32,818 nt of DNA from a virus, in the IMG/VR virus record IMGVR_UViG_3300017989_000290, positions 1 through 32,818 of that record; one strand, 5' to 3'. The notes beneath the pieces were generated by a model, which was not told the DNA's origin, did not search any database, and saw only the letters and a list, made by a program, of their open reading frames with translations. A program made the position numbers and the translations under genes. Below are positions 25,867-31,893 of this stretch, piece by piece (within the stretch, counting starts at the first letter, position 1; each line of letters begins with the position of its first letter).

Positions 25867-26134
25867 CGACACGCCTAGCCCAGCCGAGTTTGTGCCGCTC
25901 TTCAAGGGTCGGATCCGGGTAAGTATCTCCATCGCCATCGTTGTGCGGGTCGAGCATCACGTCGAGCAGTTCCCGGCGAGAGTTCGGGCGCCGCCCTTTC
26001 AGAAGCAAGAAAGCACGTTCTGCCGCCTCAACCATTTCAGGCGATGGCCCAGTGTAGTCCATCCTATCGCGTCCTTCGGGATTGTCGAATCCCCATAGCT
26101 TGTTTCTCTCGGTTGACTCGTACTTGTTCTTCAT
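25847..26134 (-). CDS. Hypothetical protein (95 aa)
   Basis: Starts MKNKYESTERNKLWGFDN in an ATGA overlap with the DUF488 gene. Helical, with a PSPEMVEAAERAFLLLKGRRPNSRRELLD segment and an acidic Gly/Asp region (HNDGDGDTYPDP) that could bind metal. No family recognised. Confidence 0.6.
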   Translation of the reverse strand: MKNKYESTERNKLWGFDNPEGRDRMDYTGPSPEMVEAAERAFLLLKGRRPNSRRELLDVMLDPHNDGDGDTYPDPTLEERHKLGWARRVDELACA

Positions 26135-26526
26135 CCCAACAGTTCACCTTGCACGTTCGCCGAGGGTTCCCACTCCGAAATACCGGCATGCTGCGCACAG
26201 TTCAACCACTTGGCAACAAGGCTTCTATGGCATGTGTTGTGATCCTTCTCCCAGCAAAGCAGGGCGCAGTCCTTGTCTTCGGCCGTGATCCGAATAGCCT
26301 TCAGCATCAGTTCGGCATCCAGCCTGGCCAGAATCGCCGCGTACTCCGGCTTGTATTCTTCCCATGGCAGATGCAACATATCCCTGCGCGGGGCCAGAGC
26401 AAAAATCGCATGTCGCTTTGGATCTATGCCGGCCCAGTGTGGAATACCGCGGCTGACAGCTATCGGAAGTATCCCGGCAGCCCGGATATCCCTCAATCTG
26501 CTGTAGTAACTTGTGTAGATACGCAT
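26131..26526 (-). CDS. DUF488 family protein
   Basis: 131 residues. It starts IYTSYYSRLRDIRAAGILPIAVSRG and has CWEKDHNTCHRS at 91-102, the conserved Cys-x7-Cys-His-Arg-Ser element of DUF488. These small alpha/beta proteins are widespread in bacteria and phages, with unproved function; the Cys and His pattern suggests a redox or nucleotide-related enzyme. It overlaps the RHH candidate by 34 bases. Confidence 0.8.
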   Translation of the reverse strand: MRIYTSYYSRLRDIRAAGILPIAVSRGIPHWAGIDPKRHAIFALAPRRDMLHLPWEEYKPEYAAILARLDAELMLKAIRITAEDKDCALLCWEKDHNTCHRSLVAKWLNCAQHAGISEWEPSANVQGELLG

Positions 26527-26690
26527 TTGCTCGCCTGCATTTCCTTCCGGATGATTCCCTTGACAACCGATCCCAATGACACCCTGACCCCGTTCTCGCT
26601 GAACATCGCCTTTGCCCTGCCCTCAATGTACTCCGTGATGTCCGTATCTTCGGCGCCAAGATGGAATGTGAAATTCGGTCGTCTTTTCAT
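26493..26690 (-). CDS. Ribbon-helix-helix-like putative repressor
   Basis: 65 residues. A short beta strand (NFTFHLG) is followed by helix A (EDTDITEYIEGRAKAMF), a turn (NGVRVSLG) and helix B (SVVKGIIRKEMQ), the order of an Arc/MetJ-type ribbon-helix-helix domain. It is the first gene after a terminator. Two direct repeats lie immediately before its ATG, as expected for an autoregulated repressor. RHH assignment is from pattern only. Confidence 0.5.
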   Translation of the reverse strand: MKRRPNFTFHLGAEDTDITEYIEGRAKAMFSENGVRVSLGSVVKGIIRKEMQASKCVSTQVTTAD

Positions 26691-26692
26691 TA

Positions 26693-26724
26693 TGCTATTA
26701 GGATATCATTGGTGCTACTAGGAT
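26693..26724 (-). promoter_or_regulatory. Direct-repeat operator candidate
   Basis: TGCTATTAGGAT (26693-26704) and TGCTACTAGGAT (26713-26724) match at 11 of 12 bases, 20 bases apart, about two helical turns. They sit between the upstream terminator and the ATG of the RHH candidate, where an operator or promoter would be. Confidence 0.5.
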
Positions 26725-26730
26725 GCAAGG

Positions 26731-26763
26731 AAAAAAAGAGACGGGGATTCAACCCGCCTCTTT
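26731..26763 (-). terminator. Intrinsic terminator after lipoprotein gene
   Basis: Minus strand: an 11-bp stem (AAAGAGGCGGG pairing with CCCGTCTCTTT, one G-T pair), a 7-base loop, then more Ts (A run at 26731-26737). It ends the transcript of 26795-27388 and separates it from the RHH-led operon. Confidence 0.85.
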
Positions 26764-26794
26764 CGCGCCATGGCCCGCATGTCCACCAGCCTGA

Positions 26795-27388
26795 TTATTG
26801 CTTAACCTTCTTTGATTCAATGAACAGATCCGCGGCCATGCTCCTCACGATCTTGATGTACCTGTTTGGCGTCAGTTGCGGCGCCAGCCTGTTCTGCGCG
26901 TCCCATACCTGCTCGCATGCCAGAAGGGCGCACGTCACACCGTCCCTGAACGCGCTTTCGGCTATCTGGATTTCCTTGTCTGACATTCCGTCAGGCTGAA
27001 GAATCTTCAGCAGATCCGCCTTGTCTTCGTCGGACAGCAATTCCGAGAACCGCTCAGCGTTGTCGAGCTCGATAGAATCGAACCCGATTATCTCGAACTC
27101 TGGTCCCGGAGCTTTGCTGGTGCACGTCAAGATGTCACCATCACGCTCGCGGACTGTCTGCGCGAACACATCGCCATCTTTTGCTGGCACAGGGTCCGGA
27201 GCCATGATCCTAACATTTCCACCGATGATTGGCTCTGCTTCCGCTTCTGGAGGCATCCCTCGCCTGCTCTTGCATGGCTGGAGACGATACTGTGTGTGTC
27301 CGGCCGTATCGTCTTCCCCCATGCAGCCAGAGGCCGCAATCACCGCGCACACGAACGCTATCAGCACCGTCGTTTTTCTGTCTTCCAT
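26795..27388 (-). CDS. Phage-encoded lipoprotein
   Basis: 197 residues. The N-terminus MEDRKTTVLIAFVCAVIA, then the lipobox ASGC, gives lipidation at Cys 22; the next residue is Met, so outer-membrane sorting would be expected. The mature protein is acidic and mostly soluble (FDSIELDNAERFSELLSDED). It is too large for a spanin subunit such as Rz1. Superinfection exclusion or receptor masking, as by other phage lipoproteins, is a plausible role. It stands alone between two radical SAM regions and has its own terminator. Confidence 0.7.
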   Translation of the reverse strand: MEDRKTTVLIAFVCAVIAASGCMGEDDTAGHTQYRLQPCKSRRGMPPEAEAEPIIGGNVRIMAPDPVPAKDGDVFAQTVRERDGDILTCTSKAPGPEFEIIGFDSIELDNAERFSELLSDEDKADLLKILQPDGMSDKEIQIAESAFRDGVTCALLACEQVWDAQNRLAPQLTPNRYIKIVRSMAADLFIESKKVKQ

Positions 27389-27410
27389 TTCTCTGTCCGT
27401 CCTTTCTGGT

Positions 27411-28208
27411 CTATGCGTTTATGAGATCCTGCTTGATAAGATGTGGGCGACCCGCAAGTGCTTCCGAAACCTCCTTTCTGAACTTCGGCCAGTCGATTTC
27501 CCTCTCGATATCCTTCGTCTCCGCGTCCCGGCCGTTCAGCTTCCCGACCTTCCAAAAATCAACATATCCGTCAAGGCATTCGATCAACGTCAACGCTTGG
27601 TCCGGCTCAACCACCGGTTCGAGGCTAACCCATGTGTAAATACCACGCATCCTGGCTGTCATGATTGCCTTGATTCTGTCTGTTATGCTGGCTGCAAACG
27701 GCTCCCAGTACTCCCGATGCCCGTCGTCGGAAAAGCAGAGAGTCGTTCCGAACTTCCATCCACGGTCCTGGTTCCTAGCCATTATATCGAAATCTCGCTC
27801 CGCGCGCGTGCCACCCTTTGTGAGTATGTGAATCGTAATCCCGCATTCCTCTGCCACGATAAGGGCGTCTCTGGTTAGATCGTCGATGTGGTCGCCATAC
27901 GCTTGGTATGGGTCACAAGTGAATGACATGGTTACCGGTCGCCGGTCGCCGGCTGACTGCATCTTCCGGCAGTCACGACGGAACATGTCGAGGGCGCCGT
28001 CTCTCGGCAATGCTATTCTGTGAAATCGCGTTCGCCTTTCCCTGTACGATCCACCAGAGGTACGCCAGAAGGTTGTTGCCGGCACGTAGCAATATCGACA
28101 TCCGTGTCCGCATCCAGAATAGACGTTGACGGCGAGTCCGTCCCCGATCCCTTGGTCTGTTTCGGCATATTCCATTGCACGTCCGCTGGGCGCATAGATA
28201 ATCTCCAT
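27411..28208 (-). CDS. Radical SAM protein, spore-photoproduct-lyase-like group (copy 2)
   Basis: 265 residues, with AGGAG eight bases before the ATG. CxxxCxxC lies at 33, 37 and 40 (YSGCGHGCRYCYVP). The same ordered motifs as the 23415-24143 protein occur: FTCDPYQ, IHILTKGGTRAERDFDI, KFGTTLCFS, YTWVSLEPVV, VDFWKVGKLN, then RPHLIKQDL. The two copies are paralogues with different inserts. The start lies 196 bases inside the upstream frame, but the conserved N-terminus (IIYAPSGRAMEY) shows that it is right. Confidence 0.87.
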   Translation of the reverse strand: MEIIYAPSGRAMEYAETDQGIGDGLAVNVYSGCGHGCRYCYVPATTFWRTSGGSYRERRTRFHRIALPRDGALDMFRRDCRKMQSAGDRRPVTMSFTCDPYQAYGDHIDDLTRDALIVAEECGITIHILTKGGTRAERDFDIMARNQDRGWKFGTTLCFSDDGHREYWEPFAASITDRIKAIMTARMRGIYTWVSLEPVVEPDQALTLIECLDGYVDFWKVGKLNGRDAETKDIEREIDWPKFRKEVSEALAGRPHLIKQDLINA

Positions 28209-28456
28209 GGTCTGACTCCTTTCTTAATGACACAGTCTTTGAAAATGGCTCTTTGCGCCAATACATGTACAGGATTGTGCTTCGACTGTCCAACGAAAGC
28301 GAATAGCCAGACTGGCGCGCCGAACAGGATGGCCAGTTTCTCACGCATAGATGGCCGCCATCGTGAAACGCATACGTTTCCCTTTGTCACAGCGATAGGG
28401 ATCTTGTCGCCAACAGATAAATAGCATGTCGCCTCTTTGAAATAAGTCGGTTTCAT
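28013..28456 (-). CDS. Small phage protein, probably with a read-through tail
   Basis: 147 residues. The first ~82 residues (RWRPSMREKLAILFGAPVWLF, HNPVHVLAQRAIF) resemble a short conserved phage protein with a W-x-PSMxEKLAxLFGAPVWL core. The remaining ~65 residues run 196 bases into the radical SAM gene in another frame and look like unselected sequence (SMRPADVQWNMPKQTKGSGT). The normal stop may have been lost. Function unknown. Confidence 0.6.
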   Translation of the reverse strand: MKPTYFKEATCYLSVGDKIPIAVTKGNVCVSRWRPSMREKLAILFGAPVWLFAFVGQSKHNPVHVLAQRAIFKDCVIKKGVRPWRLSMRPADVQWNMPKQTKGSGTDSPSTSILDADTDVDIATCRQQPSGVPLVDRTGKGERDFTE

Positions 28457-28461
28457 GTCGC

Positions 28462-29088
28462 CTACCTTCCTATTTTTCCCGCCCGGTTCGCAGCGTTGAT
28501 CATAGCCTCTTTGAGTTCGCCATTGATGAATGGGTGCCGCACAAGGATCTGACTACACACGGACATGAACACATCTTCCAGGTACATCGTCGTCTTTTCT
28601 GGGCAGTCATTGCAGATGTAAGGCATATCGAGCACGATCTTTACGCCTGTCTGCCGCTTCTGTCCGCGGTGTTGCGTTTCCGTGATGTTATCAGGCGGAA
28701 GTGATGATGTCCGCTTTTCGTAGTAGTCCGGCACTTTGAACCATTGCCGCTTCTTGCTCGGCGTTAGGTCGGCCATATGCTTGGCGCGTTCTTCGTCAGG
28801 CAGAGTTGCCACCCATCGCGCCCATCTGATTGTGGTATTCGGGCAGTTCCGCAACTTTGCTCTCTGTGCCTTGGTAAACGCCTGCCGGAATCTGTGCGAG
28901 ACTGCGATAAACGACTTCTCAAACACGCCTTTCTTCCGCAGTGCATCGTCCAGTTTTGCCAAACTGCCGTCTGGGTGACGCGTGAAATAGTTTCCGAGCC
29001 AATCACCCATGTCAAGATAGGCTTCAATCAGGCTCTTATTTTTCCGGTCGATGATAGCGATTGCTTGGTCTAGTCCGTCCTTTGGCAT
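28462..29088 (-). CDS. Hypothetical protein (208 aa)
   Basis: Starts MPKDGLDQAIAIIDRKNKSL, with AAAGGAG before the ATG. Helical and charged, with an aromatic patch (TTIRWARWVATLPDEERAKHMADLTPSKKRQWFKVP). A CNDCPEKTT motif near residue 160 may bind metal. No family is recognised with confidence. Its start lies right after the attI-like repeat at 29106, so it marks the left, backbone side of the first cassette region. Confidence 0.65.
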   Translation of the reverse strand: MPKDGLDQAIAIIDRKNKSLIEAYLDMGDWLGNYFTRHPDGSLAKLDDALRKKGVFEKSFIAVSHRFRQAFTKAQRAKLRNCPNTTIRWARWVATLPDEERAKHMADLTPSKKRQWFKVPDYYEKRTSSLPPDNITETQHRGQKRQTGVKIVLDMPYICNDCPEKTTMYLEDVFMSVCSQILVRHPFINGELKEAMINAANRAGKIGR

Positions 29089-29090
29089 GG

Positions 29091-29855
29091 TTACTCCTTT
29101 CTCCGTTGTCTACCTAGTAACAAGTTGGAAACACTCATAGCCTCACACATCGCCCCGCACTCCGGCACGATGATCTTACAGTCTCGCCCCGCTTCTGGGT
29201 CGAGTTCGTCTAGGTAGACTCCGTTGATGCAAGAGCCACCTACCTTGCGCTCTAGTCTCGCACGCGGCCAGAACACTTCATCCGGCCATATTTTCCGAAC
29301 CAAGTTCCAATAGCCCATGCCTCCCTTCAGGCACCCCCGGCAGTTGTTGTTAGGAAACCCAAGGTCATACATGCGCGGCCTGCGGATTCCCGCTTCTCGC
29401 AAGATGCCGTGTGCGTCCGACTTCGTCAGTCCACGATCTTGCAGAGGGAAAACATGCTCATCTTCGCGCATGTTCTCGCGTAGCCTTTCGGATCGCGCAG
29501 ATTCGCCCGCGTCCATTCCCCACACGTAGCGGAATGTGTTAAAGAAACGGTTTTCTGCTTCCCACTCCTTGCGGTCGCGGCGCTTGAGCAACATCGTACA
29601 TGACGCGCCTCGTGGCCCGTTCATGTAGTGCGGGAATTGCAGAACAGCATTTTCAACGCACTTGTACGGGCTTTGCCGAATCTCAATCGGCTTGCCGAAC
29701 CATGTTTCGCAGTCCCGCACAAATCGCATGGTGTCCTCTTCCATGTCGTCGATGTGCTGGTAGATGATCTTGTCAATCTGCTCAATCATCAGCTTGGTCG
29801 CCACGGCGGAAGACACTCCCGCGCTGAACCATGCAACTGTAATCTGTTCAATCAT
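29091..29855 (-). CDS. PAPS-reductase-type (ATP pyrophosphatase fold) protein, cassette-borne
   Basis: 254 residues. The PP-loop FSAGVSSAVAT lies at residues 10-20, with RQSPYKCVENAV and a Cys-rich end (NNNCRGCLKGGMGYW, PECGAMCEAM) that could hold an Fe-S cluster. Such phage proteins adenylate or reduce sulfur-type substrates; relatives include DndC of DNA phosphorothioation and tRNA thiolation enzymes. The gene fills a cassette from 29124 to the attC at 29876-29932, antisense to the attC. Its last ~10 codons read out through the attI-like motif. Confidence 0.75.
   Translation of the reverse strand: MIEQITVAWFSAGVSSAVATKLMIEQIDKIIYQHIDDMEEDTMRFVRDCETWFGKPIEIRQSPYKCVENAVLQFPHYMNGPRGASCTMLLKRRDRKEWEAENRFFNTFRYVWGMDAGESARSERLRENMREDEHVFPLQDRGLTKSDAHGILREAGIRRPRMYDLGFPNNNCRGCLKGGMGYWNLVRKIWPDEVFWPRARLERKVGGSCINGVYLDELDPEAGRDCKIIVPECGAMCEAMSVSNLLLGRQRRKE
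29106..29128 (+). repeat. attI-like 23-base motif, copy 1
   Basis: Contains CCTAGTAACAAGTTGG, ending at the crossover triplet GTT (29124-29126). Two other copies (30708 and 32614) differ at only 1-3 positions in their shared part. There is no palindromic left arm, so it is not an attC. Each copy stands in front of a cassette-like unit and just upstream of a minus-strand gene start. Confidence 0.6.
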
Positions 29856-30177
29856 GCGTCACCCCCGCATCCAGATTTCCAACAATGCCCTTCGAGCGTA
29901 CGGCTTCGCCGCCGCTCAAGGCAGCGTTGGCTGCAAGTACATCGTCGAGGTAATCTGCAAGCCGCTGCATCTCGCACCCGCCAGCGGACACGTCGTCTGT
30001 CGGTGACAGCACGTCGATCAGGTCAAGCGGGTTCCCGTCGTGATCGAGCGTGTATTGGCAACGGTACTTTCGGAGCGCAGCCAACAAAGCCTTGGAGCGC
30101 GACTGGCGAGAAGCCACGATTTTCAGTTTGGCGTTTTCAGCCTCCAATTCCTCGATCAGTTGTCCAACGTCTTTCAT
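29848..30177 (-). CDS. Hypothetical protein with coiled-coil start (109 aa)
   Basis: From MKDVGQLIEELEAENAKLKI; AAAGGAT lies six bases before the ATG. The N-terminus is a coiled coil. The middle is RKYRCQYTLDHDGNPLDLIDVLSPTDDVSAGG. The last ~20 residues (AALSGGEAVRSKGIVGN) come from the attC hairpin. Possibly truncated or extended by cassette insertion. It overlaps the PAPS-type gene start by eight bases. Confidence 0.6.
   Translation of the reverse strand: MKDVGQLIEELEAENAKLKIVASRQSRSKALLAALRKYRCQYTLDHDGNPLDLIDVLSPTDDVSAGGCEMQRLADYLDDVLAANAALSGGEAVRSKGIVGNLDAGVTHD
29876..29932 (+). repeat. attC-like recombination site 1
   Basis: R'' TTTCCAAC (29876-29883), spacer, L box GAGCG/CGCTC with unpaired bases TA in the left arm, terminal stem CGGC/GCCG, spacer, R' GTTGGCT (29926-29932). 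R'' is the exact complement of GTTGGAAA at 29124, the start of the same cassette. The site also encodes the C-terminus of the gene at 29848-30177. Confidence 0.75.
30077..30139 (+). repeat. Degenerate attC-like half site
   Basis: GCAGCCAAC (30077-30085) is the exact 9-base complement of GTTGGCTGC at 29926, the beginning of the next cassette. The following AACAAAGCCTTGGAGCG resembles the left arms of the good attCs. The right arm does not pair well; it could end at GTTTTCA (30133). It may be a decayed attC, or chance within coding sequence. Confidence 0.3.
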
Positions 30178-30332
30178 GTTGATCCTTTCTCCAATTCTTC
30201 GAGCCTGCGCTGGCATCTGTAAAGTCCTTGCTCTGCTATCATCTTGCAAAGGTCGACGACCCACAAATAACATCTGTAGTACGCACGGTTAAGCTTGCAT
30301 AATAGTATCATGACCGTCGTTTTGAGCTTCAA
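30174..30332 (-). CDS. Small Cys/aromatic-rich protein (52 aa)
   Basis: Start TTG 30332 with GGAGG eight bases upstream; ATG 30311 is an alternative. It begins MKLKTTVMILLCKLNRAYYR, with a short hydrophobic stretch, then a helical basic end (CQRRLEELEKGST). It ends in an ATGA overlap with the next gene, which argues that it is real. Confidence 0.5.
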   Translation of the reverse strand: MKLKTTVMILLCKLNRAYYRCYLWVVDLCKMIAEQGLYRCQRRLEELEKGST

Positions 30333-30370
30333 CCTGTATTCCTCCCCTGCTCTTCCAAATCTGCAATCTT

Positions 30371-30430
30371 CTCAACAACCCCCGGCAGGCGAGCCCCACG
30401 CGGGGCTATTCGCCTTAGTTCTGGTTGGAA
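30371..30430. repeat. Strong hairpin, possible old attC
   Basis: AGGCGA+GCCCC (30387-30397) pairs with GGGGC, then a 3-base bulge TAT, then TCGCCT (30402-30415). AAC (30374) and GTT (30424) lie 10 and 8 bases outside the stem. This has attC proportions, but R boxes do not match a cassette start, and the bulge is on the opposite arm. It directly follows the stop of 30415-30708. No T-run, so not a terminator. The only further open frame here lacks a start codon. Confidence 0.45.
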
Positions 30431-30708
30431 GCCTGTTCATCTCGTTTGTTTTCGTTTGCGCCGGGGGTAAATCTACTCTCGTACTCCTGCCTAAATAGTT
30501 TGTTTCTCCGCGCAGAGATTAGCCCGCGTATACCGTAAAACTTGTCCTTAACGCTTTCCCATAGATCCTCAGCCTCTCCCAGCGAATCCATGGTGTTAAT
30601 CATCAGGCACCGCTCGATCCGCTCGATAGTCACCCGGACATGCTTGACTGATCTGCGATCCCTGTGCTCGTCAATAAACCGGTCTATTCGCTCTGATGGT
30701 GTTGTCAT
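30415..30708 (-). CDS. Hypothetical protein (97 aa)
   Basis: Starts MTTPSERIDRFIDEHRDRR. Helical and highly charged, with LGEAEDLWESVKDKFYGIRGLISARRNKLF in the middle and a polar tail (GANENKRDEQASNQN). The ribosome site is weak. The second attI-like motif begins at its start codon, as for 28462-29088. Function unknown. Confidence 0.6.
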   Translation of the reverse strand: MTTPSERIDRFIDEHRDRRSVKHVRVTIERIERCLMINTMDSLGEAEDLWESVKDKFYGIRGLISARRNKLFRQEYESRFTPGANENKRDEQASNQN

Positions 30709-30730
30709 TGTCTATCTAGTGACGAGTTGG
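30708..30730 (+). repeat. attI-like 23-base motif, copy 2
   Basis: Contains TCTAGTGACGAGTTGG, with crossover GTT at 30726-30728. It is followed by the first cassette of the four-cassette array. The cassette's first bases GTTGGGGC are complemented exactly at 31011-31018. Confidence 0.6.
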
Positions 30731-30758
30731 GGCGACAGGGTGGTTAACCCTGCCGCCC
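30730..30758. other. Hairpin at cassette start
   Basis: GGGCG-A-CAGGGT pairs with ACCCTG-C-CGCCC, with a 5-base loop and one A-C mismatch. It follows the stop of the 64-residue gene. There is no T-run. It may stabilise the transcript 3' end. Confidence 0.45.
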
Positions 30759-30766
30759 GTGATTGT

Positions 30767-30961
30767 CTACGCAAACGCGGCGATACGCTCGCCCAGCACG
30801 GCTGAGTATTCGCGCATCAGCAACGCCTGATAGCTCAGTCGCGCCTGTTCGTCCTGCGGCAACCCGTTGAAGATGTCGCCGCCGATGAACTGGCCGAGCT
30901 TCTCGCGCTTCTCGTCCAGTGCCGCCTTCTCGTCCACCGCTCGCTGTTGGAACTCCTGCAT
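30767..30961 (-). CDS. Small conserved phage protein (64 aa), cassette 1 of array
   Basis: Starts MQEFQQRAVDEKAALDEKRE, with AAGGAG seven bases before the ATG. The pattern of Glu/Lys-rich helix, LGQFIGGDIFNGLPQDEQARL, then YSAVLGERIAAF, is one I recognise from short proteins in many phages; their function is unknown. It almost fills its cassette (30726-31065) and is antisense to the attC polarity. Confidence 0.8.
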   Translation of the reverse strand: MQEFQQRAVDEKAALDEKREKLGQFIGGDIFNGLPQDEQARLSYQALLMREYSAVLGERIAAFA

Positions 30962-31010
30962 CGTCTGTCTCCTTGGCCTTGTTGTTGTCCTGTCTCGGTC
31001 GGGGTGGCCC

Positions 31011-31071
31011 GCCCCAACCAAGACATTCAGCGTATGCGGACAAGCCGCAACGCTGATGTCAGTCGTTGGGC
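31011..31071 (+). repeat. attC site of cassette 1
   Basis: R'' GCCCCAAC (31011-31018), 9-base spacer, CAGCGT, extra A, TGCGG, loop ACAAG, CCGCA, ACGCTG, 9-base spacer, R' GTTGGGC (31065-31071). Stem complete; R'' exactly complements GTTGGGGC at 30726. Confidence 0.85.
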
Positions 31072-31244
31072 GCAACAATGCGCATCCAGTGAGTAACCGT
31101 GAACCCCTTGGCCGACCCCATCGCCCATCCGTCATCGTCGATCCACGACTCGCAGAACGTCTCATCGCCGGATGCGTAGCGAACCCACACCAACACTTCA
31201 TCGCCCTTCGGGGGCATCTTCTTGTTGCAATCAATCCACTTCAT
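31059..31244 (-). CDS. DUF551-like protein (61 aa), cassette 2
   Basis: Starts MKWIDCNKKMPPKGDEVLVW, then a Trp- and Asp-rich middle, and ends VTHWMRIVAPND. The W-I...P..G..VLVW...HWM layout is that of the widespread phage family DUF551, whose role is not known. AAAGGAC precedes the ATG. The last codons and stop run into the neighbouring attC (31059-31071). Confidence 0.8.
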   Translation of the reverse strand: MKWIDCNKKMPPKGDEVLVWVRYASGDETFCESWIDDDGWAMGSAKGFTVTHWMRIVAPND

Positions 31245-31261
31245 TGCTGTCCTTTCTGGAC

Positions 31262-31320
31262 GCCCAACAAGGCGTCCGACGGGACGGCTTACAGCCGCCC
31301 GTCAACTTGTTCGTTGAAAC
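31262..31320 (+). repeat. attC site of cassette 2
   Basis: R'' CGCCCAAC (31261-31268) complements GTTGGGCG at 31065. Left arm GACGGG, extra A, CGGCT; loop TAC; right arm AGCCG, CCCGTC. Both spacers are nine bases; R' GTTGAAAC ends at 31320. Confidence 0.87.
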
Positions 31321-31613
31321 TACTCATCTATGCGCTCGATAAACACGCCATCAGTCCAACGGCGCATGTCGTACCACTGCTCGTCCGAACGCTGGTCAAT
31401 GATGCGAAACAACGGGGTCTCGCCAGCGCCAATGGTTGTTACCACCTGCACCACGTTGGACGCTGTGCGCTCCCGGCTGTGCCAGAACATGCACGCCTCG
31501 TTAGTCGCGTTCGGGCATCCGGCCTCCGCGCATGTGATCACCTCGCTGTACGTAGCAGGGTAGTTGGTCTGTACTGACAACACGATCAGCGCCATTCCTA
31601 TGATGTTGGTCAT
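31320..31613 (-). CDS. Exported/membrane-anchored small protein, cassette 3
   Basis: 97 residues from MTNIIGMALIVLSVQTNYPA; GGAGG lies eight bases before this ATG, so the upstream in-frame start is rejected. The hydrophobic N-terminus may be a signal sequence or anchor. Three Cys follow (CAEAGCPNATNEAC), which would suit an oxidising periplasm. The rest is beta-like (NVVQVVTTIGAGETPLFRII). Cassette 31313-31680. No family recognised. Confidence 0.65.
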   Translation of the reverse strand: MTNIIGMALIVLSVQTNYPATYSEVITCAEAGCPNATNEACMFWHSRERTASNVVQVVTTIGAGETPLFRIIDQRSDEQWYDMRRWTDGVFIERIDE

Positions 31614-31627
31614 TTCCTGTACCTCCA

Positions 31628-31686
31628 GTTTCAACAAAACGTCCGAGCGTATGCGCTAAGGCGCAACGCTCAACTCATCGTTCGAC
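31628..31686 (+). repeat. attC site of cassette 3
   Basis: R'' GTTTCAAC (31628-31635) exactly complements GTTGAAAC at 31313. Left arm GAGCGT, extra A, TGCGC; loop TAAG; right arm GCGCA, ACGCTC. R' GTTCGAC (31680-31686). Confidence 0.87.
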
Positions 31687-31881
31687 TTACCAGATTCCAT
31701 CGGGGTGCTCCTGTGCCAGCGCGGTCTTGTTACGCCGGATGTAGTCTGCCACCGGGCAGAGCTTGTCATGCTCCTTGCCGTTGCTCCACAGCCAGTGGAG
31801 ATACGACGCAGGAACGTCTTGCATCAGTTTGCCCTTGTACTTGCCGAAGGGCATCTTGTCGGTGTCGCTCAGTTGTGTCAT
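31687..31881 (-). CDS. DUF3820-like protein (64 aa), cassette 4
   Basis: From MTQLSDTDKMPFGKYKGKLM; GGAGG six bases upstream fixes the start. MPFGKYKGKLMQDVPASYLHWLW is the hallmark of DUF3820 (sometimes annotated as a quorum-sensing-regulated virulence factor). The same GKYKG..xDVPxxYL element also occurs in many phage proteins and exonuclease C-termini. Cassette 31680-31944. Role unknown. Confidence 0.85.
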   Translation of the reverse strand: MTQLSDTDKMPFGKYKGKLMQDVPASYLHWLWSNGKEHDKLCPVADYIRRNKTALAQEHPDGIW

Positions 31882-31893
31882 TGTTGACCTCCA

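Noticed and set aside
30320-30414. Gene fragment reading RRIAPRGARLPGVVEKIADL on the minus strand
   Set aside because: It looks protein-like but has no start codon in frame after the preceding stop; it may be a remnant or the translated hairpin.
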